Shown here in pieces: positions 1 to 5,580 of a stretch of DNA of 6,133 nucleotides; position 1 is the first letter of the stretch; the number at the start of each line of letters is the position of its first letter. The translations under genes and the position numbers were made by a program. The notes beneath the pieces are model-generated. The model was given only the letters and a program-made list of their open reading frames with translations, was not told the origin of the DNA and did no database searches. Source of the stretch: Oscillospiraceae bacterium (GTDB lineage Bacteria; Bacillota_A; Clostridia; Oscillospirales; CAG-272); the NCBI GenBank assembly GCA_015064195.1, contig SVSO01000178.1:1-6133 (forward strand), in the 5' to 3' direction.

Positions 1-1
1 T

Positions 2-229
2 TCCCGCGATGACGATTCGGCGCGCATGTTCGATCTGATTCGCAGCACCATGGTGCTGGATTTCGGCTACACCTACAACAACGCGCTGGGCTACCCGATC
101 ACAGAGGTTGTCTGGAAGAGCTTCAAGGAAGAATATTCCATCTCCTCCAATGTGGCATCCAGCATCTCCTCGCTGGACGCAAATCTGGAAAAGCTGCTGA
201 CGGACATCCGCGAAAACTGCACCGACTGA
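2..229 (+). CDS. C-terminal fragment, probable extracellular solute-binding protein (ABC importer)
   Basis: The reading frame is open from the left edge and ends at TGA 227-229, giving the last 75 residues of a protein whose start lies outside the window. The tail contains RDDDSARMFDLI, then DFGYTYN and a polar helical end (SSLDANLEKLLTDIRENC). An acidic RD-D-SA-M--LI stretch followed by a D-G--Y motif and a terminal amphipathic helix is the pattern I recall from the C-termini of family 1 extracellular solute-binding proteins in Clostridia, which bind sugars or oligosaccharides outside the cell and deliver them to an ABC permease. The lipoprotein signal that would confirm this is not in view. 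The internal ATG at 26 is not a credible start because the frame is open upstream of it and no ribosome binding site precedes it. No convincing terminator follows, so transcripts might run into the next operon. The family call is moderate; the substrate is unknown. Confidence 0.6.
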   Translation, partial: SRDDDSARMFDLIRSTMVLDFGYTYNNALGYPITEVVWKSFKEEYSISSNVASSISSLDANLEKLLTDIRENCTD

Positions 230-251
230 AAATTTTTCGCAAAAATCTGCC

Positions 252-285
252 ATAGCATATTTACATTCCGGTGTAAATATGCTAT
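252..285. repeat. Perfect 14-bp inverted repeat, probable operator
   Basis: The left arm ATAGCATATTTACA (252-265) and right arm TGTAAATATGCTAT (272-285) are exact reverse complements separated by TTCCGG (266-271). The repeat contains the whole -35 hexamer and the first part of the -10 hexamer of the promoter at 260-288. A dyad in this position is expected to bind a dimeric or tetrameric regulator that competes with RNA polymerase. It is unlikely to be a terminator because the stem is AT-rich and no T-run follows. The cognate regulator is not identifiable and is not encoded next to it inside the window. Confidence 0.75.
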
Positions 286-288
286 AAT
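260..288 (+). promoter_or_regulatory. Sigma-A-type promoter of the oxidoreductase/phosphoesterase operon
   Basis: The -35 box TTTACA (260-265) and perfect -10 box TATAAT (283-288) are separated by exactly 17 bp. Transcription would start near 295, giving a leader of about 22 nt. The leader carries the ribosome binding site AAAGGAG (303-309), 7 nt before the ATG at 317. It is the only strong promoter visible for the three genes that end at the 3484-3532 terminator. The overlap with the inverted repeat suggests tight control. Confidence 0.85.
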
Positions 289-316
289 TTATTCATCCAC
301 ACAAAGGAGACTCACA

Positions 317-1300
317 ATGAAAGCTATTCTTGTAAACCCCGACAAATCCCTCAGCTGGAGCGACGTTCCGAATCCCGTCATGGGCGAGGAGGACTGCCTC
401 GTCGAGATCCACTGCGCCGCTCTCAACCGCGCCGACCTCATGCAGCGCGACGGCGATTATCCGCCTCCTCCCGGCTGTCCCGAGTGGATGGGTCTGGAGA
501 TTTCCGGTAAGATCGTGGACATGGGTGCCATCGCCAAGGAAAAATCCAACTACAAAATCGGCGATGAGGTGTGCGCACTTCTCGGCGGCGGCGGTTATGC
601 CGAATACGCCAACATCAAGTACGATATGCTGATGCCCGTGCCCAAGGGCCGCTCCCTCATCGAAGCCTCCGCCATGCCGGAAGCTTATGCCACCGCTTAT
701 CTCAATCTGTTCCACGAGGGCAAGGCCAAGGCCGGCGACACCCTGCTCATGCAGGCCGGCGCATCGGGTCTGGCATCCGTGGTCATTCCCATGGCGAAAG
801 CCTTCGGTCTGCGCGTCATCACCACCGTCCTCACCGCAGAGATCGCAGAAAAGATCAAGCCGCTGGGTGCGGATATCGTGGTTGACACCTCGAAGGAAAA
901 TCTCGCCGACGTGCTGAAGGCTCAGCTGGCGGAGGGACATCCCGTGGACGTGGCCATCGACTGTCTCGGCGGTGCATCCATGGGCGGCTGTCTGCCGTAT
1001 CTTGCCCATGGCGCACGCTGGATCATGATCGCGGCGCTGGCCGGACAGATCACCGAGATCGACCTCAAAAACATCTACGTCCGCAATGTGCGCATCATCG
1101 GCTCCACTCTCCGTTCCCGCACGCCCGAATTCAAGGCCGCACTGCTGGCTGAGCTGGTAGAAAAGGTCTGGCCCAAGGTGGAAGCCGGCATGATGAAGCC
1201 GTCCATCTACAAGGTTCTGCCCATCACCGAGGCGGAGGCGGCTCATGCCATCCTCCAGCGCGGCGAAAACGTGGGCAAGGTGGTACTCACGGTCAAATAA
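317..1300 (+). CDS. NAD(P)H:quinone oxidoreductase, PIG3/QorA-like zinc-independent MDR family
   Basis: This 327-residue protein has the usual length of the medium-chain dehydrogenase/reductase superfamily and is predicted to be cytosolic. The family would reduce quinones or other reactive carbonyl/enone compounds with NADPH. Residues 34-44 (AALNRADLMQR), the proline-rich YPPPPG at 48-53, GLE at 59-61 and the glycine run in LLGGGGYAEY (88-97) are hallmarks of the PIG3 (TP53I3) branch. GSTLRSRTPEFK (262-273) and the C-terminal GENVGKVVLTVK (316-327) also match it. The catalytic-zinc ligands of alcohol dehydrogenases are not apparent. The nucleotide-binding turn at about 147-154 reads AGASGLAS, so the last glycine of the usual AxxGxxG is alanine (A153). 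The start is fixed by AAAGGAG 7 nt upstream. It is the first gene of an operon with a Gfo/Idh/MocA oxidoreductase and a phosphoesterase. The family is secure; the physiological substrate is unknown. Confidence 0.88.
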   Translation: MKAILVNPDKSLSWSDVPNPVMGEEDCLVEIHCAALNRADLMQRDGDYPPPPGCPEWMGLEISGKIVDMGAIAKEKSNYKIGDEVCALLGGGGYAEYANIKYDMLMPVPKGRSLIEASAMPEAYATAYLNLFHEGKAKAGDTLLMQAGASGLASVVIPMAKAFGLRVITTVLTAEIAEKIKPLGADIVVDTSKENLADVLKAQLAEGHPVDVAIDCLGGASMGGCLPYLAHGARWIMIAALAGQITEIDLKNIYVRNVRIIGSTLRSRTPEFKAALLAELVEKVWPKVEAGMMKPSIYKVLPITEAEAAHAILQRGENVGKVVLTVK

Positions 1301-1301
1301 G

Positions 1302-2324
1302 ATGCGAAAGATAGCCATTGCACAGATCGGCGTCGGCCACGATCACGCCGGTGCGCTGCCGCCCGCATTTTGTGCATTGCCCGAACGCTTCACGTGCGTC
1401 GGCTATGCCCTTCCCGAGGGCGAAGCGGAAAAATATCCCGAAAAGTTAGGGATGTTCCGCGGTCTTCGCGAGATGACCGTCGAGGAGATCCTCGCCGATC
1501 CCACCATCGACGCCGTCGCTGTGGAAACGTCGGAGGTGCATCTGACGAAGTATGCGCTTCTCGCCGCGAAGGCAGGCAAGCATATCCACATGGATAAGCC
1601 CGGCGGCGCAAATCTCCCGGAATTCGAGGAGCTGGTGGACACGGTGAAGAAAAACGGCGTCATCCTCCATCTCGGCTATATGTACCGTTACAATCCCCTG
1701 ATCGCCCCGCTTATGGAGCGCATCAAGTCGGGGGAATTCGGTGAAATTTTCAACGTCGAGGCGCAGATGAACGGCATTTCCCCGCCCACCCGTGAGAAAC
1801 GGCTGTGGCTCGACACGATCCCCGGCGGCATGATGTTCTTCCTCGGCTGCCACATGGTCGATCTGGTCATCGAAATCCTCGGTGTGCCGGAGCGCATCAT
1901 CCCGCATAATATCTGCACAGGCATCGACGGTGTCCGCGCCAACGACTACGGCTTCGCGGTGTTTGAGTATCCCAATTCCAAGCCCCGTGCGCAGGCGTTC
2001 GTCAAGACTTGTGCGCAGGAATTCGGCGGTTTCGCTCGCCGTCAGCTGGTCATCTGCGGCACGAAAGGCACCGTGGAGGTCAAGCCGCTGGAAATGCACG
2101 TCGGTTCCACCGGCAGTCAGATCACGGAAGCGGTCATCACCACAAATCCGACATGGAATGATCGCGGCCTGACGGAAAAAAGCGAGCCGTACGACCGCTA
2201 CAGTACGATGATGGACACGTTCGCCCGTATGTGTCTCGGCGAGATCGGGAATCCGCATTCGCCGGAGCATGAGCTTGCCGTGTACAAGGCCGTACTGCAG
2301 GCAGCCGGTATGATGGAGCAGTAA
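1302..2324 (+). CDS. Gfo/Idh/MocA-family NAD(P)-dependent oxidoreductase
   Basis: The 340-residue protein has the two-domain length and order of this family, whose members oxidise or reduce sugars, inositols and related compounds in the cytosol. Residues 3-17 form the Rossmann beta strand and a dinucleotide loop, IGVGHDHAG (9-17), whose third glycine is replaced by histidine. The usual EKP motif appears as DKP (98-100) and retains the catalytic lysine K99. The C-terminal domain includes GGMMFFLGCHMVD (175-187), with the conserved H184 and D187, and ICGTKGTVEV (251-260). The aspartate normally four residues before the active-site histidine is F180, so the Lys-Asp-His triad is incomplete. I chose ATG 1302, one base after the stop of the quinone oxidoreductase, because the protein then begins MRKIAIAQIGVG exactly where the Rossmann strand starts. 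An ATG at 1245 in the same frame would add 19 unrelated residues inside the previous gene. No good ribosome binding site precedes 1302, which suggests translational coupling. Confidence 0.88.
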   Translation: MRKIAIAQIGVGHDHAGALPPAFCALPERFTCVGYALPEGEAEKYPEKLGMFRGLREMTVEEILADPTIDAVAVETSEVHLTKYALLAAKAGKHIHMDKPGGANLPEFEELVDTVKKNGVILHLGYMYRYNPLIAPLMERIKSGEFGEIFNVEAQMNGISPPTREKRLWLDTIPGGMMFFLGCHMVDLVIEILGVPERIIPHNICTGIDGVRANDYGFAVFEYPNSKPRAQAFVKTCAQEFGGFARRQLVICGTKGTVEVKPLEMHVGSTGSQITEAVITTNPTWNDRGLTEKSEPYDRYSTMMDTFARMCLGEIGNPHSPEHELAVYKAVLQAAGMMEQ

Positions 2325-2358
2325 TTCAACAGCAAATTTATTCAAAGGAGAAAAAGAA

Positions 2359-3480
2359 ATGGAAACAATCATGAAGACCCATCCGGCCGTATTTGCAGTA
2401 GGCCGCGACTATCAGATCATGGTGCCGGTCACAAAGCCCGCGCTCTTTTATGTGAAGGTTGGCGACAAATGCTACTACGACCACTCCAACGGCATCATCC
2501 GTTCCAACGTCACGACCCACCGCGTATGCGTGCCCATGGATGAACTCAACGAAGCGGGAAGCTACACCGTCTGCATCAAAGGCATCATCGAGCGCAAGCC
2601 CTACTTTCCCCTCATCGAGGATGTGCAGGAGTATTCCTACCGCTTCCGTCCGGTGAAGCCGGGACGCGCTGTATGCTATCACATCGCCGACGCGCACAAT
2701 CTGGTAGAAACGCCGGTCAAGGCGGCAAAGCAGTTTGAAGAGGCACACGGAAAGCTCGATTTTCTCATTCTCAACGGCGATGTGCCGGATCACAGCGGAA
2801 AGATCGAGAATTTCGACAACATCTACCGCATTGTCTCCGACATCACCGGCGGTGAGATTCCCGCCATTTTCTCCCGCGGCAACCACGACACACGCGGATT
2901 CTTCGCGGAGAACATCGCCGATCACACGCCGGTGGACAACGGCAGAAGCTACTTCACCTTCCGCCTCGGCGACATCTGGGGCATCGTGATGGATACCGGC
3001 GAGGACAAGCCGGATACCAATCCCGAGTACAACGGCACGGTCTGCTGCCATGAGTTCCGCCTTGAGGAAACAAAATTCCTCGAATCCGTCATCGAAAATG
3101 CAGCGACGGAATACGCCGCGCCCGATGTCCGTCACCGCATCGTGATTGCACACAATCCTTTCACATGGACTCACAACACCCCCTTCGATATCGAACAGGA
3201 GCTGTTCACCTACTGGGCAAAGCGTCTGCGTGAGGATGTGAAGCCTGAGGTTATGATCTGCGGCCATACCCATCAGACGCTGATCGAATATCCCGGCGGC
3301 GAACATGATGCCCTCGGTCATCCCTGCCCCATCGCCATAGGCTCAACTCCGCGCCGTCCCAAGGAGGGCATCCCCGCCGCATTCGCCGGCATGGGCATGA
3401 TCTTCGGCGAGGAGGATCAGATCATCTTCAATAATACCGAGCAAGGCGAATATTTCAGCGATTTCATTTCTCTTACATAA
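2359..3480 (+). CDS. Calcineurin-like metallophosphoesterase with N-terminal beta domain
   Basis: The protein has 373 residues and no signal peptide or membrane segment, so it should act in the cytosol. Residues 1 to about 100 look beta-rich and resemble the fibronectin-like N-domain found before many such phosphatases. The catalytic domain follows, with all dimetal-site motifs in order: D111-A-H113, GDVPD with D141 and D144 (140-144), GNHD with N175 and H176 (174-177), H265 in IAHNPF, and GHTH with H303 and H305 (302-305). It should hydrolyse a phosphomono- or diester with two divalent metals; the substrate cannot be deduced. The start is supported by AAAGGAG at 2344-2350, 8 nt upstream; ATG 2371 is a weaker alternative. 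The gene lies 34 nt after the Gfo/Idh/MocA gene with no promoter or terminator between them, and a strong terminator follows, so it is the last gene of the operon. Family certain, role unknown. Confidence 0.88.
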   Translation: METIMKTHPAVFAVGRDYQIMVPVTKPALFYVKVGDKCYYDHSNGIIRSNVTTHRVCVPMDELNEAGSYTVCIKGIIERKPYFPLIEDVQEYSYRFRPVKPGRAVCYHIADAHNLVETPVKAAKQFEEAHGKLDFLILNGDVPDHSGKIENFDNIYRIVSDITGGEIPAIFSRGNHDTRGFFAENIADHTPVDNGRSYFTFRLGDIWGIVMDTGEDKPDTNPEYNGTVCCHEFRLEETKFLESVIENAATEYAAPDVRHRIVIAHNPFTWTHNTPFDIEQELFTYWAKRLREDVKPEVMICGHTHQTLIEYPGGEHDALGHPCPIAIGSTPRRPKEGIPAAFAGMGMIFGEEDQIIFNNTEQGEYFSDFISLT

Positions 3481-3483
3481 CCT

Positions 3484-3532
3484 AAGATTCCGCCGTTTTT
3501 GCAGGAAAAACGGCGGAATCTTTCATTTTTTT
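3484..3532 (+). terminator. Strong rho-independent terminator after the three-gene operon
   Basis: A perfect 17 bp stem, AAGATTCCGCCGTTTTT (3484-3500) with AAAAACGGCGGAATCTT (3506-3522), closes on the 5 nt loop GCAGG. The T-rich tract TCATTTTTTT follows to 3532. It begins 4 nt after the phosphoesterase stop and insulates the downstream symporter gene. Confidence 0.93.
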
Positions 3533-3553
3533 GAGATTTTTTCGCTTTAGTGA

Positions 3554-3582
3554 TTGACAATGTTAGCAATCTATGATATAAT
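3554..3582 (+). promoter_or_regulatory. putP: Consensus extended -10 sigma-A promoter of the symporter gene
   Basis: TTGACA (3554-3559) and TATAAT (3577-3582) are both perfect and are separated by 17 bp. A TG dinucleotide at 3574-3575 sits one base before the -10 box and makes an extended -10 element. Transcription would start near 3589, giving a leader of about 28 nt with AAAGGA (3604-3609) 7 nt before ATG 3617. Such a promoter should be very strong unless it is repressed; the inverted repeat at 3572-3601 overlaps its -10 box. Confidence 0.9.
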
Positions 3583-3601
3583 TGTAAGTAATTATAGCAT
3601 A
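3572..3601. repeat. Near-perfect 12-bp inverted repeat over the symporter -10 box and start point
   Basis: TATGATATAATT (3572-3583) and AATTATAGCATA (3590-3601) pair over 11 of 12 positions around the spacer GTAAGT. The left arm contains the -10 box, and the right arm lies in the transcription start region and leader, a usual place for a repressor operator. The right arm, read on the minus strand, is TATGCTATAATT, identical to the 12 bases at 278-289 in the upstream operon promoter. Part of the similarity is forced by the -10 consensus, so operator function is only a proposal. Confidence 0.5.
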
Positions 3602-3616
3602 AGAAAGGACTAAGCT

Positions 3617-5149
3617 ATGAATTTTGATATTCAATATCTGATCTCGATCGTCCTCTATATGGCGGCGGTCATCGCAATCGGCGCATACTGTGCAAAGCGC
3701 GCCAACAAAAATGCGGAGGCGTACTTCCTCGGCGGACGTACCCTCGGCCCGTGGGTCTCCGCCATGAGTGCAGAGGCTTCCGATATGTCCGGCTGGCTTC
3801 TGATGGGTCTGCCCGGCCTCGCATACTGGAGCGGCCTTGCAAGTGCAGGCTGGACGGCCATCGGTCTTGCTCTCGGTACTTACCTGAACTGGCTCATCAC
3901 CAGTAAGCGTCTGCGCCGTTATTCCGAGCGCATCGGCGCCATCACCATCCCGGATTTCTTCTCCAAGCGATTCCACGAGAAGAGCAACGTGCTTCTCATT
4001 ATCGCATCCGTGCTCATCATCGTTTTCTTCACCCCCTATGCAGGCTCCTGCCTGATGGCTTGCGGTAAGCTGTTCGCGCAGCTGTTCAATGCGGATTACA
4101 CGACAATGGTCATCATCGCCGCTGTATTCGTGCTGGCGTACACCTTCCTCGGCGGTTTCCTCGGCGAATCCGCGTCTGACTTCATGCAGGCCATCGTCAT
4201 GGTCATTGCCCTCATCTGCGTGCTCACCATCGGTGTGGTGCAGGCCGGCGGTCTGGGTGCAGTTCTCGAAAACTCAAAGGATATCCCCGGCTTTATCAGC
4301 CTGTTTGAATCCGCAAATCCCACGGAAGTGGTGGACGGTGCGGTGGTTTACGGCGATCCGCAGCCCGTTGGCTTCGTCACCATCCTCTCCGGTCTCGTTT
4401 GGGGTCTCGGCTACTTTGGTATGCCGCAGGTGCTCCTCCGCTTCATGGCCATCCGCAGCGAGAAGGAGCTGACCCTCTCCCGCCGCGTTGCCACCGTTTG
4501 GGTGCTCATCTCCCTGTCCGCGGCAATCTTCATCGGTGTTATCGGCCGTATGCTCTACCCGACCCAGTATGTGGCACAGGGCGAGGCGGAGAACATCTTC
4601 ATCCTGCTCACCACCAATATGCTGCCCGCACTGCTGGCAGGCCTCATCTGCGCCGGCATCCTCGCGGCATCCATCAGCTCGTCTGACTCCTATCTGCTCA
4701 TCTCCGCATCCGCAATCGCTGAGAACGTTTATCACGGCGTATTCAAGAAGAATGCCACCGACAAGCAGGTCATGCTCGTCACCCGCATCATCCTTGTGCT
4801 CATCATGATCTTCGCTATGGTAGTCGCAACCAGCGGCAACGATGTCATCTTCACCATCGTTGACTTCGCATGGGCAGGTCTCGGCGCAACCTTCGGCCCG
4901 CTGATGATCTTCTCCCTCTTCTGGAAGCGCACCAACTATCAGGGTGCAGTTGCCGGCATGATTACGGGCGGCGTGGTTGCCATCGTTTGGAACTTCTTCA
5001 TCTCCAAGCTGGGCGGCATCTTCGCAGTCTATGAGCTTGCACCGGCGTTCCTGCTCTCCAGCATCGCAATCGTTGTCGTATCCCTCCTCACCGCCGAGCC
5101 GTCCAAGGAAATTCAGGACGACTTCGACTACGTGGTATCCGGCAAGTAA
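3617..5149 (+). CDS. putP: Sodium/proline symporter, SSS family (PutP-like)
   Basis: The 510-residue integral membrane protein belongs to the sodium:solute symporter family and probably imports proline with Na+ for nutrition or osmoprotection. Roughly 13 hydrophobic segments run from residue 7 to about 492. Residues 38-66 (LGGRTLGPW to SDMSGWLLMGLPG) match E. coli PutP closely, and D56 corresponds to its sodium-site D55. WGLGYFGMP at 262-270 retains the tryptophan, tyrosine and proline of the substrate-binding helix. The ILAASISSSD segment (348-357) supplies S354 and S355 where E. coli has the Na+-coordinating Ser-Thr pair. DFAWAGLGATFGP at 416-428 also matches. Compared with E. coli, an insert of roughly 17 residues lies at about 225-250, before the WGLGYFG helix. 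The gene has its own promoter and terminator and so is a single-gene unit. Family is very secure; proline as substrate rests on similarity recalled from memory, and other SSS substrates cannot be wholly excluded. Confidence 0.93.
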   Translation: MNFDIQYLISIVLYMAAVIAIGAYCAKRANKNAEAYFLGGRTLGPWVSAMSAEASDMSGWLLMGLPGLAYWSGLASAGWTAIGLALGTYLNWLITSKRLRRYSERIGAITIPDFFSKRFHEKSNVLLIIASVLIIVFFTPYAGSCLMACGKLFAQLFNADYTTMVIIAAVFVLAYTFLGGFLGESASDFMQAIVMVIALICVLTIGVVQAGGLGAVLENSKDIPGFISLFESANPTEVVDGAVVYGDPQPVGFVTILSGLVWGLGYFGMPQVLLRFMAIRSEKELTLSRRVATVWVLISLSAAIFIGVIGRMLYPTQYVAQGEAENIFILLTTNMLPALLAGLICAGILAASISSSDSYLLISASAIAENVYHGVFKKNATDKQVMLVTRIILVLIMIFAMVVATSGNDVIFTIVDFAWAGLGATFGPLMIFSLFWKRTNYQGAVAGMITGGVVAIVWNFFISKLGGIFAVYELAPAFLLSSIAIVVVSLLTAEPSKEIQDDFDYVVSGK

Positions 5150-5160
5150 TCAGCAATCTT

Positions 5161-5189
5161 AAAAAACCGCACGAAAGTGCGGTTTTTTT
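5161..5189 (+). terminator. Rho-independent terminator after putP
   Basis: AAAAAACCGCAC (5161-5172) pairs with GTGCGGTTTTTT (5177-5188) around a stable GAAA tetraloop, with a T-run through 5189. The GC core is 6 bp. Because the A-run and T-run are symmetrical, it could terminate transcription from either direction. It starts 11 nt after the putP stop. Confidence 0.93.
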
Positions 5190-5200
5190 GCTGTTACCTC

Positions 5201-5229
5201 TTGACAAACAATACTATGCGTGGTATAAT
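5201..5229 (+). promoter_or_regulatory. Consensus extended -10 sigma-A promoter of the PadR operon
   Basis: TTGACA (5201-5206) and TATAAT (5224-5229) are perfect and 17 bp apart, with the extended element TGG immediately before the -10 box (5221-5223). Transcription would start near 5236. The leader of about 24 nt carries AGGAGG (5249-5254), 5 nt before ATG 5260. A perfect palindrome covers the -10 box, which fits negative autoregulation. Confidence 0.9.
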
Positions 5230-5236
5230 ATTATAC
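5223..5236. repeat. Perfect 14-bp palindrome over the -10 box, candidate PadR operator
   Basis: GTATAAT (5223-5229) is followed directly by its reverse complement ATTATAC (5230-5236). The dyad continues imperfectly outward: 5220-5221 pair with 5238-5239, with one mismatch at 5222/5237. PadR-family regulators commonly bind dyads at their own promoters and repress themselves, and this dyad lies between the -10 box and the expected start point. Part of the palindrome is inherent in TATAAT, so binding is an inference. Confidence 0.55.
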
Positions 5237-5259
5237 AACAAACACAATAGGAGGCGGCG

Positions 5260-5580
5260 ATGGATATTCAACTCAAGCGGGGACTTTTAGAGGTCTGCGT
5301 GCTGGCCGCACTGATGAGCGGCGAATCCTACGGATACGCCCTCATACGCGACGTGTCCGAATGCGTGGAGATCTCCGAATCCACCCTGTATCCCATTCTC
5401 CGGCGGCTGGAGAGCGCGGCCATGCTCACCGTCAGCTCCCGCGAACACAACGGCCGACTGCGCAAATATTATGCCATCACGGATGCCGGACGCGCCAGAG
5501 TGGATGCGTTCGTGGCGGAACAGCGGGAGATCATGCAGGTTTTCCGCTTCATCGAGCAAAAGAAAGGGGAATCACGTTGA
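5260..5580 (+). CDS. PadR-family transcriptional regulator
   Basis: The 106-residue protein is almost entirely a PadR-type winged helix-turn-helix domain, the typical size for the small subgroup. Visible landmarks are GESYGYALIRDV (21-32), the recognition-helix region ISESTLYPILRRLESAAML (38-56), and the wing with NGRLRKYYAITDAGRARV (64-81). A C-terminal helix at about 82-101 should mediate dimerisation. PadR proteins are cytosolic, usually repress a neighbouring gene and themselves, and respond to small molecules or envelope stress. ATG 5260 is set by AGGAGG 5 nt upstream. The stop TGA 5578-5580 overlaps the start of the DUF1700 gene, so the two are co-translated. It is expected to control this operon; the inducer is unknown. 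Confidence 0.93.
   Translation: MDIQLKRGLLEVCVLAALMSGESYGYALIRDVSECVEISESTLYPILRRLESAAMLTVSSREHNGRLRKYYAITDAGRARVDAFVAEQREIMQVFRFIEQKKGESR
5564..5570 (+). promoter_or_regulatory. Ribosome binding site that decides a TTG start
   Basis: AAGGGGA lies inside the end of the PadR gene, 6 nt before TTG 5577-5579. It supports this TTG as the start of the DUF1700 gene over ATG 5595, which would have a 24 nt gap from this site and no better one nearer. Confidence 0.7.

Noticed and set aside
232..246. Small hairpin ATTTTT-CGC-AAAAAT after the first gene as a terminator
   Set aside because: The stem is only A/T pairs and no T-run follows it, so it should not terminate efficiently.
252..285. The long dyad as a terminator of the solute-binding protein gene
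   Set aside because: It is AT-rich, lacks a following T-run and contains the promoter hexamers; an operator explains it better.
1245..1301. Upstream ATG for the Gfo/Idh/MocA protein
   Set aside because: It lies inside the previous gene, has no ribosome binding site and adds 19 residues before the Rossmann strand.
293..3321. Long open frames on the minus strand opposite the quinone oxidoreductase, Gfo/Idh/MocA and phosphoesterase genes (293-1318, 1446-2372, 2338-3321)
   Set aside because: They mirror real + strand genes with clear family motifs. Their translations are rich in His, Gly, Asp and Ala with no recognisable domain, as expected from the G/C-biased third positions of the sense genes.
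3617..5149. A different SSS transporter, such as pantothenate or glucose symporter
   Set aside because: The SDMSGWLLMGLPG and WGLGYFG-P stretches match the PutP branch specifically.
5361..5576. Frame extending the DUF1700 protein to 239 residues
   Set aside because: The added part overlaps PadR in another frame and is arginine- and histidine-rich shadow sequence; the TTG at 5577 has a ribosome binding site and the family N-terminus.
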